Source: Dyella flagellata
GTDB lineage: Bacteria > Pseudomonadota > Gammaproteobacteria > Xanthomonadales > Rhodanobacteraceae
Direction: 5' to 3'
NCBI RefSeq assembly: GCF_030160275.1
Contig: NZ_BSOA01000031.1
Coordinates: 30,007 to 94,006 of the forward strand
Length of the DNA: 64,000 nt
In this document: positions 1-9,642 of the stretch, in pieces
How positions within the stretch are numbered: position 1 is the stretch's first letter
How the letters are laid out: the number at the start of each line of letters is the position of its first letter
Made by a program: the position numbers and the translations under genes
The notes under the pieces: model-generated
Seen by the model: only the letters and a program-made list of their open reading frames with translations
Database searches by the model: none
Told to the model about the DNA's origin: nothing

Positions 1-2
1 TC

Positions 3-2144
3 CTGGGCGACTTGCGCAGCGCGCTGATCGTGAGTGCGAACATTCCGATCGCCCTGTTCTTCAGCATCATCATCCTGGTACTGTGCGGCGATTCGGCCAA
101 CCTGCTTTCGGTAGGCGCCGTGGACTTCGGCATCATCGTCGATTCGGCGGTGATCATGATCGAGAACATCTTCCGCAATCTGCAGAAAGGCGAGCATGAG
201 CGCCGGGAACTGCTGCACTACTACGCCGAAAGCCGTGGCGGCGCCGGCCCCGTCGGCCCCGGCAGTCATGGCTGGACCGACCGCATCCGCATGCTCTATG
301 TCAGTGCGATGCAGGTGGATCGCGCGGTGCTGTTCTCCTCCGCTATCACGGTAGCAGCGTTCATTCCCTTGTTCACCATGCAAGGCGTTGAAGGTCAGAT
401 CTTCAATCCAATGGCGCGGACGTACGCGTATGCCTTGTCCGGTGCGCTTATCGCCACTTTCACGGTTACGCCAGTGCTCGCCTCGTTGCTGTTGCCCAAG
501 CAAGTAAAAGAAGTCGAGACCATCTTCGTGCGCGCCATTCGCCACGTGTACTCACCGATACTGCGATGGGCTTTGCAGCGACGCAAACTCACCGTGGGAC
601 TTGGGCTAGGCTTCCTGCTGGTGGCGGCGATGCTATTGCCGCGCATCGGCACCGAATTCCTACCCTCGCTGGAAGAAGGCAACCTGTGGATCCGCGCCAG
701 CATGCCGCCGACCATTTCGTTGGAGGCCGGCATGAAGATGGTCGACCGCATGCGGCATATCATCAAGACGCATCCGGAAGTCATCACCGTGGTATCGCAA
801 CACGGCCGTCCAGATGACGGCAGCGATGCAGCCGGCTTCTACAATGTGGAACTTTTTGTGCCGTTGAAGCCAGAAGGGGATTGGCCACCCGGCGACAGCA
901 AGGCCAAGCTGGTTGCCGGGCTGCAAAAGGAATTCAACGCCGAATTCCCAGGCGTGGGCTTCAACTTCTCGCAATACATCCAGGACAACGTGGAAGAGGC
1001 GCTTTCCGGCGTGAAAGGCGCCAATGCCGTGAAGATCCTGGGTCCCGATCTGGGCGAACTGGAACGGCTCGCCGCCGAAGTAATGCATCAAATGGAGCAG
1101 GTGCGCGGCGTGCAGGATCTGGGCGTGTTCCACGTGCTCGGCCAGCCGAACCTCAACATCACCGTCGACAGGGCCAAAGCCGCACGCTATGGCCTCAATA
1201 CCGGCGACGTCAATGCGGTGGTGCAGGCTGCTCTGGCCGGCACGCAGGCAACGACGGTGCAGGAAGGCGAGAAGCAATTTGCGCTGATGGTGCGCCTGTC
1301 GCCGCAATACCGCACCAGCATCGACGCCATCGGCAATGTCATGGTTGGCTATACCAATTCAGCTGGGAACACTGCGTACGTACCGTTGCGTGAAGTGGCG
1401 AGCATCTCGCTGGACACTGGCGCTTCCTACATCTACCACGAACGCAATGAGCGCTATATCCCGGTGAAATTCAGCGTACGTGGCCGAGATCTAGGCAGTA
1501 CTGTGGAAGAGGCACAGCAGCGCATTGCCAAGCATGTGAAGCTGCCCAGCGGTTACCACCTGGCATGGGCCGGCGAGTTCTCCGATATGCAGCAAGCGAA
1601 ACAACGCATGGCCGTGGTGCTACCGATTGCCATAGGTTTGATCCTGGCCCTGCTCTTCACCCTGTTCAACTCCATGCGCGACAGCTTGCTTACGCTGGCG
1701 TCGATTCCGTTCTCCATTGCCGGCGGCATCATCGCGCTGTACTTGTCGGGTCTTAACCTGAGCGTGTCGGCCGCCATCGGCTTCGTGTCGCTGTTCGGCG
1801 TTTCGGTAATGAACGGCATTCTCGTCATCACCTATTTCAATCACCTGCTGTTCGAGGGCAGAACGCCGATGGAGGCGATGTACCTGGCCGCGGAACAGCG
1901 CATGCGTCCCATGCTGATGACGGCGTTCTCGGCCTGTATTGGCCTGTTTCCTGCTGCCATTTCGCACGGTATCGGCAGCCAGGTGCAACGTCCGCTCGCC
2001 ACGGTCGTGGTGGGGGGCATGCTGTTGGGACCGATCATGCTGCTGATCGTGGCGCCTGCCTTGCAGGTGATCGTGGTGGAATGGTCACAGGCGCGCCGTG
2101 CGCGACGGCGGCAGCTCGCGGGCGAGGAAGGAGGTGCGACATGA
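3..2144 (+). CDS. Heavy-metal efflux RND permease (CusA/CzcA family), 5' truncated
   Basis: This is the last 713 codons of an inner-membrane proton-driven pump of the HME-RND family, which exports divalent or monovalent metal ions through a tripartite complex. The reading frame is open back to base 3, so the true start lies outside the window. The first visible residues (LGDLRSALIV, then VDFGIIVDSAVIMIENI) are the TM4 region with its charged proton-relay residues. A second periplasmic domain and a second TM block follow, with FNSMRDSLLTLASIPFS and FVSLFGVSVMNGILVI near the end. The stop overlaps the ATG of the outer-membrane factor (ATGA), so the two are translationally coupled. The family is clear; the metal (Cu/Ag or Co/Zn/Cd) cannot be told from this fragment. 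Confidence 0.88.
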   Translation: MGDLRSALIVSANIPIALFFSIIILVLCGDSANLLSVGAVDFGIIVDSAVIMIENIFRNLQKGEHERRELLHYYAESRGGAGPVGPGSHGWTDRIRMLYVSAMQVDRAVLFSSAITVAAFIPLFTMQGVEGQIFNPMARTYAYALSGALIATFTVTPVLASLLLPKQVKEVETIFVRAIRHVYSPILRWALQRRKLTVGLGLGFLLVAAMLLPRIGTEFLPSLEEGNLWIRASMPPTISLEAGMKMVDRMRHIIKTHPEVITVVSQHGRPDDGSDAAGFYNVELFVPLKPEGDWPPGDSKAKLVAGLQKEFNAEFPGVGFNFSQYIQDNVEEALSGVKGANAVKILGPDLGELERLAAEVMHQMEQVRGVQDLGVFHVLGQPNLNITVDRAKAARYGLNTGDVNAVVQAALAGTQATTVQEGEKQFALMVRLSPQYRTSIDAIGNVMVGYTNSAGNTAYVPLREVASISLDTGASYIYHERNERYIPVKFSVRGRDLGSTVEEAQQRIAKHVKLPSGYHLAWAGEFSDMQQAKQRMAVVLPIAIGLILALLFTLFNSMRDSLLTLASIPFSIAGGIIALYLSGLNLSVSAAIGFVSLFGVSVMNGILVITYFNHLLFEGRTPMEAMYLAAEQRMRPMLMTAFSACIGLFPAAISHGIGSQVQRPLATVVVGGMLLGPIMLLIVAPALQVIVVEWSQARRARRRQLAGEEGGAT

Positions 2145-3619
2145 AGACTCGCATGCCTATTTGCCTGCGTAGCCTGAGCATGTTCGTGATAGCCGCCCTT
2201 TGCGCCGGCTGCGCAGTCGGCCCTGATTACCATCGCCCCAGTGCGCCGTCGCCGGATAGCTTCACGCGAGCCCCCACGCCTACGGCGATCGGCGCTGCCG
2301 CAACACACGACGCGCAGCGATTCCTGCAAGGCGAAGCGGCTTCACGCGACTGGTGGCGCGCGTTCGAGTCCCCCGCCTTGAACGATCTGGTGCAGCGCGC
2401 ACTGGCGCACAATCCTTCGGTCGACGCCGCGCAAGCTGCGCTTCGTCAAGCGAGGGAAGATGTCGCCGCCCAGCGCGCCAGCTTCTTTCCTACCCTGCAA
2501 GCCAGCTACTCGCCCTCGCGCAACCGCAATGCGGTAGGCACCATCTCGCCCACGCTCAGCTCCGGGCAAACCTACTACACCTTGCATACGACGCAATTGA
2601 CCGTGGGTTATGTGGCGGACGTGTTCGGACTCAATCGCCGCACGGTTGAATCGCTGAGCGCGCAGGCCGATATGCAGCGCTATCAGTTGGACGCGACGTA
2701 TCTTACCCTGGCCGCCAATGTGGTTAACGCAGCCGTACAGGAAGCCGGCCTGCACGCGCAGATCGAGGCGGCCCGCGCCACGATCCAGGCCGATGCGCGC
2801 GCTCTGTCCATCCTGCAGCAACAAGCCGTATTGGGTGGTGCAACAGCCTTGGATGTCGCAACCCAGGCCGCCGCACTCGCGCAGGCCCAGCAAAATCTAC
2901 CCGCACTGCAGAAGCAGCTCGAACAGACACGCGACTTGCTCGCGGTGCTTACCGGCGAACCGCCGTCGCAAGCTGGCAACGCCGATCTCGACTTGCAAGC
3001 ACTGCATCTACCGCCGACCTTGCCGCTAAGCCTGCCGGCGCAAATCATCCGCCAGCGCCCGGACGTGCTGGCAGCCGAAGCCCAGGTGCATGCGTCCAGC
3101 GCGCAAGTCGGCATCGCCGTGGCCAATCGCTTGCCGCAACTTTCGATCTCGGGCCAGTTCGGCGGCAGCTCCACGCAATTCAGCCGCATGTTCGCCGATG
3201 ACAACGTATTCTGGAATCTCACCGGTACGGTGTCGCAAACACTGTTCGACTTCGGCGCATTGAAGCATCATCAACGCGCGGCGGAAGCAGCGCTGGATCA
3301 GAGCAAGGCCCAATACCGCAACGTGGTACTGACCGCCTTCCAGAACATCGCCGACACGCTTTACGCACTCGACGAAGACAGCAAGGCACTCGCCGCCGCC
3401 GTCCAGGCGGAAACCGCCACGCGCAAGACTCGCGATCTTACTGAGCAACAATTGCAGATGGGCGCCGTCAATGCGCTGGCGCTGCTCAGCGCCGAACAGG
3501 CCTATCAGCAGGCGGTAAACACCCGGGTCCAGGCCGTGACCACCCGCTATACCGATACCGTGGCGCTCTACCAGGCGTTGGGTGGCGGCTGGGAAGGAAA
3601 CAGCCAAGCAAAGCAATAG
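2141..3619 (+). CDS. Outer-membrane efflux factor lipoprotein (NodT/OprM family)
   Basis: 492-residue outer-membrane channel of a tripartite RND efflux system. The N-terminus is a lipoprotein signal with lipobox LCAGC (Cys about residue 24), followed by the family's AVGPDYHRP motif. Two long repeats rich in Ala/Gln alpha-barrel helices follow, each resembling the OEP domain (the second contains the conserved RQRPDVLAAEAQVHASSAQ). The start at 2141 is chosen because GGAAGGAGG lies just upstream and the ATG overlaps the pump stop codon. Being immediately downstream of the permease, it is almost certainly its dedicated exit duct. The adaptor (membrane fusion) gene is not in the window and presumably lies upstream. 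Confidence 0.92.
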   Translation: MKTRMPICLRSLSMFVIAALCAGCAVGPDYHRPSAPSPDSFTRAPTPTAIGAAATHDAQRFLQGEAASRDWWRAFESPALNDLVQRALAHNPSVDAAQAALRQAREDVAAQRASFFPTLQASYSPSRNRNAVGTISPTLSSGQTYYTLHTTQLTVGYVADVFGLNRRTVESLSAQADMQRYQLDATYLTLAANVVNAAVQEAGLHAQIEAARATIQADARALSILQQQAVLGGATALDVATQAAALAQAQQNLPALQKQLEQTRDLLAVLTGEPPSQAGNADLDLQALHLPPTLPLSLPAQIIRQRPDVLAAEAQVHASSAQVGIAVANRLPQLSISGQFGGSSTQFSRMFADDNVFWNLTGTVSQTLFDFGALKHHQRAAEAALDQSKAQYRNVVLTAFQNIADTLYALDEDSKALAAAVQAETATRKTRDLTEQQLQMGAVNALALLSAEQAYQQAVNTRVQAVTTRYTDTVALYQALGGGWEGNSQAKQ

Positions 3620-3659
3620 TCGGTACGCCGCGCTCACGCGCGTTCGCAGGCAGCCTCGC

Positions 3660-4334
3660 TCAGGTTTCCGCCCACATGCGGATCAGGTTCGCGCGGGACT
3701 TGCTGATCAGGTCGAATGCCTGGCTCTTGCCTTCACGCTTGAAGGTCAAATGCTTGGCGTTTTCCATATCCCACAAGACTTCCCGTTTCGCCGGATCGCG
3801 CACCTGGCTTTGCACCCAGATGATCGCCGCATCGCGCACTCCGCGAGTGACCGGTGTGACGTGGTGCAAGGTGTTGGCGGGATAGGCGATCGCGGCACCT
3901 GCCTCCAGCTTGAACTGGCTGCTGATGCCATTCATGAAGACGGTCAACTCACCGCCGTCGTAGCTTTGGGGGTCAGAGAGAAAAATAGTAATGGCAATAT
4001 CGCTGCGGATCGCATTGCTCATGCTGCCCATTACCGGGGTATCCACGTGGGGGCCGTATTCCATGCCTTGCGAGTAGCGGTTGAACAAGACCGAGGTTGC
4101 CATCGCCGGCAGCAAGGCCGCCTGCAATTCACCACTGCGCATAAAGGCTTCGCGCACGATGCGGGCAATCTGCTCATATTCGGGCGCGCCCTGGGTCACC
4201 TGTAGATTCCGCTTTACCTCACGCGCGGACCAACCGGCCGTGCCGGCTCCGTCAACAAAAGAAGCACTCTGGAGCCCGGACCGGATGGCTGCCAGTTCTT
4301 CAGGACCGAGGACGGCGGGGACACAGTGAATCAA
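3660..4334 (-). CDS. PKHD-type Fe(II)/2-oxoglutarate dioxygenase (PiuC/YbiX-like)
   Basis: 224-residue dioxygenase of the PKHD hydroxylase family. The iron ligands are visible as His96-x-Asp98 (YGPHVDTP) and His157 (TLHHVTPVTRG); Arg164 or Arg167 would bind 2-oxoglutarate. Length and motif spacing are normal. No ATG fits the N-terminus. A TTG at 4334 is preceded by AAGGA with eight bases of spacing, so TTG is the likely start. In relatives this gene often neighbours TonB-dependent siderophore receptors and is iron-regulated, but its substrate is unknown. Here it is divergent from a TPR-sulfotransferase and lies 1.8 kb from an Oar-type receptor. Confidence 0.88.
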   Translation of the reverse strand: MIHCVPAVLGPEELAAIRSGLQSASFVDGAGTAGWSAREVKRNLQVTQGAPEYEQIARIVREAFMRSGELQAALLPAMATSVLFNRYSQGMEYGPHVDTPVMGSMSNAIRSDIAITIFLSDPQSYDGGELTVFMNGISSQFKLEAGAAIAYPANTLHHVTPVTRGVRDAAIIWVQSQVRDPAKREVLWDMENAKHLTFKREGKSQAFDLISKSRANLIRMWAET

Positions 4335-4473
4335 GGCGGTAATCCTTCATGAGCTTGCATGACGCCATCCATGGTAATCGCACCTCCCCCTGAAGCGGAA
4401 CAGGCGGTTTTTTGCCGTGAAGAGCATGCAAGACTTAAAGTTCGGTTCTGCAACCCTTGGCATCAGGTAGCCC

Positions 4474-6036
4474 ATGTCGCCTCCCTCTCTCTCCCCCGCA
4501 GCCGGCCAGTGGCTGAGCGAAGCCGGCAAGGCGCTGTCCCAGGGGCGCCCGGATTTGGCCGAGCAACCCCTGAAACGAGTCCTGGCCGAGGCACCGGGCT
4601 TTGCCAACGCGCAGTTCCTGTATGGCATAGCCTGTCAGATGCGTGGCGATAGCCACACAGCCGCCGAGTACATGCGCAAAGCCTCGCGGCAACGCCCTGA
4701 TGACCCGAACATCCTCACCAATCTGGGCGGCGCCCTTTACGATTCCGGCGCCACCGAGGAAGCGTTCGTCTGCCTGCGCCGAGCTACGGAACTGGCCCCC
4801 CTGCAAGCATCCTTCTGGTTCAACCTCGGCAAAGCCCTGAAATTGCATTGGCAACTGGACGAGGCCGCGGGCGCTTTGCGACGCGCCCTCAATCTGGACG
4901 AACGGCATATCTCTGCGCGCAATACGCTGGCCGATATTTTCACGATACGCGGCAACATCGCCGAGGCCGTCGCCGAATACCGCAAAGTGCTGGCGATGCA
5001 GCCCGATCAGGCGCATGCCTGGCAGTGCCTGGCCAATCTGAAAACCGAGTCGCTGACCCTGGAGGACGCCAAGCAGATCCAGCGCGCCCTGCAAAACCGG
5101 CAGCTTGCGCCGGAGGTGCGTGTATCGCTCGGCTTCAGTCTGTACAAGGCGCTGGAAGACCAGCACCAATACGGTGAGGCGTTTCAGGCATTGCGCGAAG
5201 CCAATGCACTCAAGCGCCAGCTGATCCAGTGGGATGCCGCGGCGGAGCGCATTCACATCGATGCCGTCATGGATGCATTCGGCCATCCGTTGCCGACACC
5301 GCTCGACCCAAGCCTTGGGCAAGAAGTGATCCTGATCGCCAGCCTGCCCCGTTCCGGATCGACTTTGGTCGAGCATATCCTTGCCTCGCACCCGCTGGTG
5401 GAAGGCGCCAATGAGATCCCCGACCTGTCACAGGTTCTCGACGAAGAATCGAAACGGCGCGGCAAAGACTTTCCGCATTGGGTAACCGATGCTACGGCGG
5501 AAGATTGGGCGCGCCTGGGCAAGGACTATCTGGCCCGCACCGCTCGCTGGCGCGCCAAGCGCCCTTATTTCACCGACAAAGGACTGCAAAACTGGCAGTG
5601 GGTCGGCGCCATTCGCGCCATGCTGCCTGGCGCCAGGATCATCGACTGCCATCGCGATCCGGTGGAAACCTGTTTTGCCTGCTATCGCCAGTTGTTCAGC
5701 GAAGGCATCCATTTCAGCTACGACCTGGGCGACCTGGCCAGTTGTTATAACGACTACCAGCGCCTTACCGATTATTGGCAGCAACGTTATCCGGGCCACG
5801 TCTTTGACCTTTCCTACGAGACGCTGGTACGCGAACCCGAAGCACAGATCCGGCGACTGCTTGCATTCTGCCAACTGCCCTTTGATGCCGCATGCCTCTC
5901 GCCACACCAGACTCAACGTGACGTACACAGCACGGCTAGTGCTGCGCAAGTACGCCAACCCATACGCGGAGATACCGCACGCAGCCCACGCTATCGGGAC
6001 TTTCTCGCCCAGTTGATCCAGCACCTGGATCACTGA
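4474..6036 (+). CDS. TPR-repeat sulfotransferase
   Basis: 520-residue two-domain protein. Residues 10-250 form at least five tetratricopeptide-like helix pairs (for example NILTNLGGALYDSG and ISARNTLADIFTIRGN). From about residue 285 comes a PAPS-dependent sulfotransferase domain: the 5'-phosphosulfate loop is SLPRSGSTLVEH (290-301) and the 3'-phosphate motif is IIDCHRDPVET (about 389-399). Both are intact, so the enzyme looks active. TPR-sulfotransferases of this type resemble eukaryotic tyrosylprotein sulfotransferases in the catalytic core, and the acceptor is unknown. There is no signal peptide. A strong terminator follows. It lies between the dioxygenase and a TonB receptor gene, which suggests a shared role. 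Confidence 0.87.
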   Translation: MSPPSLSPAAGQWLSEAGKALSQGRPDLAEQPLKRVLAEAPGFANAQFLYGIACQMRGDSHTAAEYMRKASRQRPDDPNILTNLGGALYDSGATEEAFVCLRRATELAPLQASFWFNLGKALKLHWQLDEAAGALRRALNLDERHISARNTLADIFTIRGNIAEAVAEYRKVLAMQPDQAHAWQCLANLKTESLTLEDAKQIQRALQNRQLAPEVRVSLGFSLYKALEDQHQYGEAFQALREANALKRQLIQWDAAAERIHIDAVMDAFGHPLPTPLDPSLGQEVILIASLPRSGSTLVEHILASHPLVEGANEIPDLSQVLDEESKRRGKDFPHWVTDATAEDWARLGKDYLARTARWRAKRPYFTDKGLQNWQWVGAIRAMLPGARIIDCHRDPVETCFACYRQLFSEGIHFSYDLGDLASCYNDYQRLTDYWQQRYPGHVFDLSYETLVREPEAQIRRLLAFCQLPFDAACLSPHQTQRDVHSTASAAQVRQPIRGDTARSPRYRDFLAQLIQHLDH

Positions 6037-6040
6037 AACG

Positions 6041-6079
6041 AAGAAGGCCGCCGGTTGCCCGGCGGCCTTCTTGCTTTTT
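6041..6079 (+). terminator. Rho-independent terminator after the TPR-sulfotransferase
   Basis: A perfect 14-bp stem (6041-6054 with 6059-6072), a four-base loop TTGC and a run of five T at 6075-6079. It sits between two convergent genes. The T tract favours the plus strand; the minus strand has only a weak T run, so it may also slow transcription of the receptor gene. Confidence 0.9.
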
Positions 6080-6125
6080 CCCATAGCCGACACCTTCCTT
6101 GGCGCCGGTGAATGCTCGCTGGGAA

Positions 6126-9100
6126 TTACCAGTCGTACTTCACGAAGAATTCCATGTAACGCGGCGCTTCCGTCGACTCGGCAGTGTGGTAGACCGGGTT
6201 GTAAATGTACGTACCCGAGTTGTTACCCGAGGCCGAACCACCGTTACCGATAGCGTACTGGGTGTAGTACAGCGTCGGCTTCTGCTCGTTGGTGATGTTG
6301 TGAATTTCCCACTGCAGGGTGAGGTGCTTCTTGGCCCACTCAGGCGTGTAGGTCAAGCTCAGGTTGAGCTGATGAGTCCACGGCGTACGGCCACTGGTGC
6401 CCGGAGGAGACGGCTGGCCGCCATAACCCACGCCAGTCGCCGAGTTGGAACTCGGCACGCCACCGCAGAAGTGCTGGTAGGGGCCGTTATAGGCATCGGC
6501 GAAAATGGTCGGACCGAAACCGCTCAAGCAGACGTTCGGCGCACCCGACTGCATGATGAAGGTACCGCTGACCATCCATTCCGGCGTAATGGCATAGGAG
6601 CCGAACGCCTTGATGGTGTGCGTATGGTCATTGGCCTGATCACCGTTGGAGTAGGCCATGATGTCCGGGAAGTCCCACTGCGCCGTGGTCGAACCGGAGA
6701 AGCCGCCATTCCTGGAGTTGGTGATCTGCCCGATGGCGGTGTCGGTCGGACCTTCGGTCGTACCGTACGACCTGGAGAACAGGTAGTCGATCTTGCCGTA
6801 CCACTTGCCGTCCCAGGTGTGTTCCAGGAAGGTATCCAGGGCGTAGTACTTACGCGACGGCGTGGGGAAGCCGATGAAAGGCTGGCCCGCCGTATAAACG
6901 CCCGCACCCGTATTCGGATTCCAGATCACCTGGCCCGTGGGCGACCCTTGGCATGGGATGTAGTTGGTCTTGCCAGGGTTGACCAAGCCTGCTGCGCAAC
7001 CGTACGGATCTTGCAGATCGGTATCGTCGACGAGGTTGCCTGCCTTCTCCCAGGTCGCCTGCGAACCGATCACCAGACCGGTATCGCCGAGCATCTTCTG
7101 GAAGCCCAGCACGTATTCGTCCTGGTACTGCGGTTTGAGGTTGGTCGAGGCGTAGTCCTTGATGTTGCCAGGGACGCCATTCTCACCGTCCGACGAGAAG
7201 AAGCCTGGAGTAGTCACACCGGGAGCCAAGGTGGTCGGAACCACGGTCAGCCCGGTCGGAGAACCATTCGCATTGATGCCGGTGTAGGTATAGGTGATGT
7301 TGCCGTTGATCGAGCTGAAGGCCGTGTTACGTGCGGCCAGGCCCGCCGGCAACGCCAGGTAGTAACGACCTGCGTTACCGAACACCTTCAACGTGCTGTC
7401 GCCAAACACGTCCCAGCTAAAGCCCAGGCGCGGCGCCCATTGCGGGCTGTTTTCCTTGACGTAGGGTTCGCCGCCGGGACCGGTGTTTTCGAACTGGTCG
7501 TTGCGCAGGCCGAGGTCGAGCAGCACGTTGGGCGTGACCTGCCACTTGTCTTCCACGTACTGTGCCTTCTGGCGAACCGCAATACGGACGTCCTGGTGCA
7601 CAAAGGTTTGCTGGACGTAGTTGCCGTAACCCGGGTTGCCGATAAACGGCGCGTTCGAGAAGGTTGACGGTACGCCTACTACGTAGTTCCAGGAACTGCC
7701 GTTGATGATGTCGGAACCGTCGTTATCGTCGCGGTACTGGATGTTGTCGATACCGAACTTGAGGTCGTGGGTGGCCGTGACCTTCCAGTCAAGGTCGATG
7801 CGCAGGTTCTGGGTCTTGGTCTTGTGGCCCGGATTGGTCGAGGTCGTTTCAACCAGGTTCGGGACGGAAACGCCCGGCGGCACGGCTACGCCGGAACCAA
7901 AGGTCACCGGAGATTCATTACCGCCACCCAGGCTGCGGAAGTAGTTGGCCGTCATCAGGCCGTACTGCATTTCCAGCGTGAGGTCGTCGGTGATGTACGA
8001 GGTGTACTTCAGGATGCCGATATTGTAGGTGTCTTTGGACAATACGCCCGGACCGTAGTAGCCGGCGACCTTCTGGTCCGTGTAGTCGTAGTTGTAGTAG
8101 TTGCTGCTGGTCTCGTTGAACTGGGTTCTGACGCCCGTCAACTCCAGCACGTTGCTGTCATTGATGTTCCAGTCCAACTTGCCATACAGCTTGGGGCTGC
8201 TGGTAGCCGTCGAATGCCAGTAACCCTGCGGCGTCGTTACGCCAAAATTCTGGATGCCGTTGTCGTCGCTGTCGTGCTCCCATTCGGCAGTGAGGAAGAA
8301 GAACAGTTTGTCCTTGATCAGCGGGCCGCTGATGTAGGCGTCATACACATTCGACCAGTTGCTGTTCTGCTTCTTGCCCGTTTGGATCCGGCCGTAACCG
8401 GGAGCATAGTTCGTCGTACCCTGGCTGGAGGCCAGATAAGGGGTGGCAACGGGGTTGGTCGGAGACACCGTCGTCAGCGCACCCACCGGCGTCAGCGGGT
8501 TGTTGTAGTGCACATTGTCGAAGTTGCCCTGGGCCCACTCCGGACGGAACGCCACGTACACGCCGGCATGCCACTGATTGCTACCGCGCTGGCCGATCTG
8601 GCTGATCACGCCACCGGTCGAACGACCGTATTCGGGACCATAGCCGGAGGTGATGGTCTGCTGCTCGGCAATGGCGAAGTAAGGCAGCGAAATGCCGCCC
8701 GCGCCACCGACCGGGTCGGTGGTGTTGAAACCGTTGAGGTAATAGGCGTTTTCCACGACGCTGTTGCCGCCCATGGAAACCAGCGGCGAACCACTCGGGC
8801 CGGTGCCCAGGGAGGAGCCGCCGCCGTTCACGCCGGGAGCCAGCAGCGCAATCGCTTCAGCGCTGTGGGCGATCGGCAGCGTCTTCAATTGCTGCGCGGT
8901 CATCACCTGGGTCTGACGGGTGGAGGACACGTCGATCGCAGGCAGCGAGTTGGCCGTAACCGTGACGGTCGCGAGGTTCTTCGCGTTCTCGCCTGCGGCA
9001 GCGGTAAACGCGACCGGGGTGCCGCCCTGCACGGTAACCTGCACATGATCGCGCGAAGACACCACGTTGCCGCCCTGCATCAGCGACACGGTGTAGTCGC

Positions 9101-9353
9101 CCGTCGGCAATTGGTTGGCGCCGTAGCGGCCATCGCTGCCGACCTGTACTTCGCGGGTCAGGCCAGTCTGGGTGTTGACGATGCGGACCGTCTCACCAGC
9201 AGCCACCGGCGCGGTACCGAACACGGAACCGGTGGTGGCCTGCGCCAGTACCTGTCCCGAAAACCCAAAACCCATCGCCACTGCAACGGCCAACGCAGTG
9301 TGACGCACCGGCATCCGGTTCGATGCCAACTTGATCTTCCTATTAATACTCAT
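6126..9353 (-). CDS. TonB-dependent receptor, Oar-like, with N-terminal carboxypeptidase-regulatory domain
   Basis: 1075-residue outer-membrane receptor. A signal peptide (positive start, hydrophobic stretch, cleavage near VLAQA) is followed at about residues 40-110 by a carboxypeptidase-regulatory-like beta-sandwich (GLTREVQVGSDGRYG). The plug domain comes next (AYYLNGFNTTDP, PEYGRSTGGVISQIGQRGSN), then a long 22-strand barrel ending in an aromatic terminus (FFVKYDW) typical of BAM substrates. The start is the ATG at 9353, with GGGAG six bases upstream. It is a clear paralogue of the receptor at 10641-13700. Oar-type receptors are widespread in Xanthomonadales; their ligands are mostly unknown, and peptide or oligosaccharide uptake is only a guess. 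Confidence 0.92.
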   Translation of the reverse strand: MSINRKIKLASNRMPVRHTALAVAVAMGFGFSGQVLAQATTGSVFGTAPVAAGETVRIVNTQTGLTREVQVGSDGRYGANQLPTGDYTVSLMQGGNVVSSRDHVQVTVQGGTPVAFTAAAGENAKNLATVTVTANSLPAIDVSSTRQTQVMTAQQLKTLPIAHSAEAIALLAPGVNGGGSSLGTGPSGSPLVSMGGNSVVENAYYLNGFNTTDPVGGAGGISLPYFAIAEQQTITSGYGPEYGRSTGGVISQIGQRGSNQWHAGVYVAFRPEWAQGNFDNVHYNNPLTPVGALTTVSPTNPVATPYLASSQGTTNYAPGYGRIQTGKKQNSNWSNVYDAYISGPLIKDKLFFFLTAEWEHDSDDNGIQNFGVTTPQGYWHSTATSSPKLYGKLDWNINDSNVLELTGVRTQFNETSSNYYNYDYTDQKVAGYYGPGVLSKDTYNIGILKYTSYITDDLTLEMQYGLMTANYFRSLGGGNESPVTFGSGVAVPPGVSVPNLVETTSTNPGHKTKTQNLRIDLDWKVTATHDLKFGIDNIQYRDDNDGSDIINGSSWNYVVGVPSTFSNAPFIGNPGYGNYVQQTFVHQDVRIAVRQKAQYVEDKWQVTPNVLLDLGLRNDQFENTGPGGEPYVKENSPQWAPRLGFSWDVFGDSTLKVFGNAGRYYLALPAGLAARNTAFSSINGNITYTYTGINANGSPTGLTVVPTTLAPGVTTPGFFSSDGENGVPGNIKDYASTNLKPQYQDEYVLGFQKMLGDTGLVIGSQATWEKAGNLVDDTDLQDPYGCAAGLVNPGKTNYIPCQGSPTGQVIWNPNTGAGVYTAGQPFIGFPTPSRKYYALDTFLEHTWDGKWYGKIDYLFSRSYGTTEGPTDTAIGQITNSRNGGFSGSTTAQWDFPDIMAYSNGDQANDHTHTIKAFGSYAITPEWMVSGTFIMQSGAPNVCLSGFGPTIFADAYNGPYQHFCGGVPSSNSATGVGYGGQPSPPGTSGRTPWTHQLNLSLTYTPEWAKKHLTLQWEIHNITNEQKPTLYYTQYAIGNGGSASGNNSGTYIYNPVYHTAESTEAPRYMEFFVKYDW

Positions 9354-9559
9354 TCAATGCTCCCCAGCAGCTAGTAGTCAAAGAGGCCCAAAACCGTCAG
9401 CGATCGCCCCTGCCCGGCGCGAGTCCCACCCCGGCCAGATCACGCGCGGACGGTTTTTCTCCCCCATCCCCGACAAATTGCCAGGCCGAAAGCGGTGCTT
9501 AACGGCCCTTTAGCATTTGTTATCCCGAAAATTAAGGGCTCGAACCAATGAAAGTCAAC

Positions 9560-9607
9560 GGCAAATAATTACGGATGAAAGCAATAACTTACGATTGGCA
9601 AATAATT
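9560..9607. repeat. AT-rich direct repeat upstream of the first TonB receptor
   Basis: The 11-mer GGCAAATAATT occurs at 9560-9570 and again at 9597-9607, 37 bp apart, in a locally AT-rich stretch within otherwise GC-rich DNA. It lies about 210-250 bp upstream of the receptor start at 9353 and just beyond the 3' end of the AMP nucleosidase gene. It could be a regulator site; nothing else supports that. Confidence 0.4.
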
Positions 9608-9642
9608 GCGGGGCCACCCACAGGAAAAAGTTCCCGGTGAAA

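Noticed and set aside
6099..9374. Long plus-strand frames (522 and 535 codons) opposite the first TonB receptor
   Set aside because: Low-complexity, Arg-rich translations with no recognisable motif; the receptor on the other strand explains the region.
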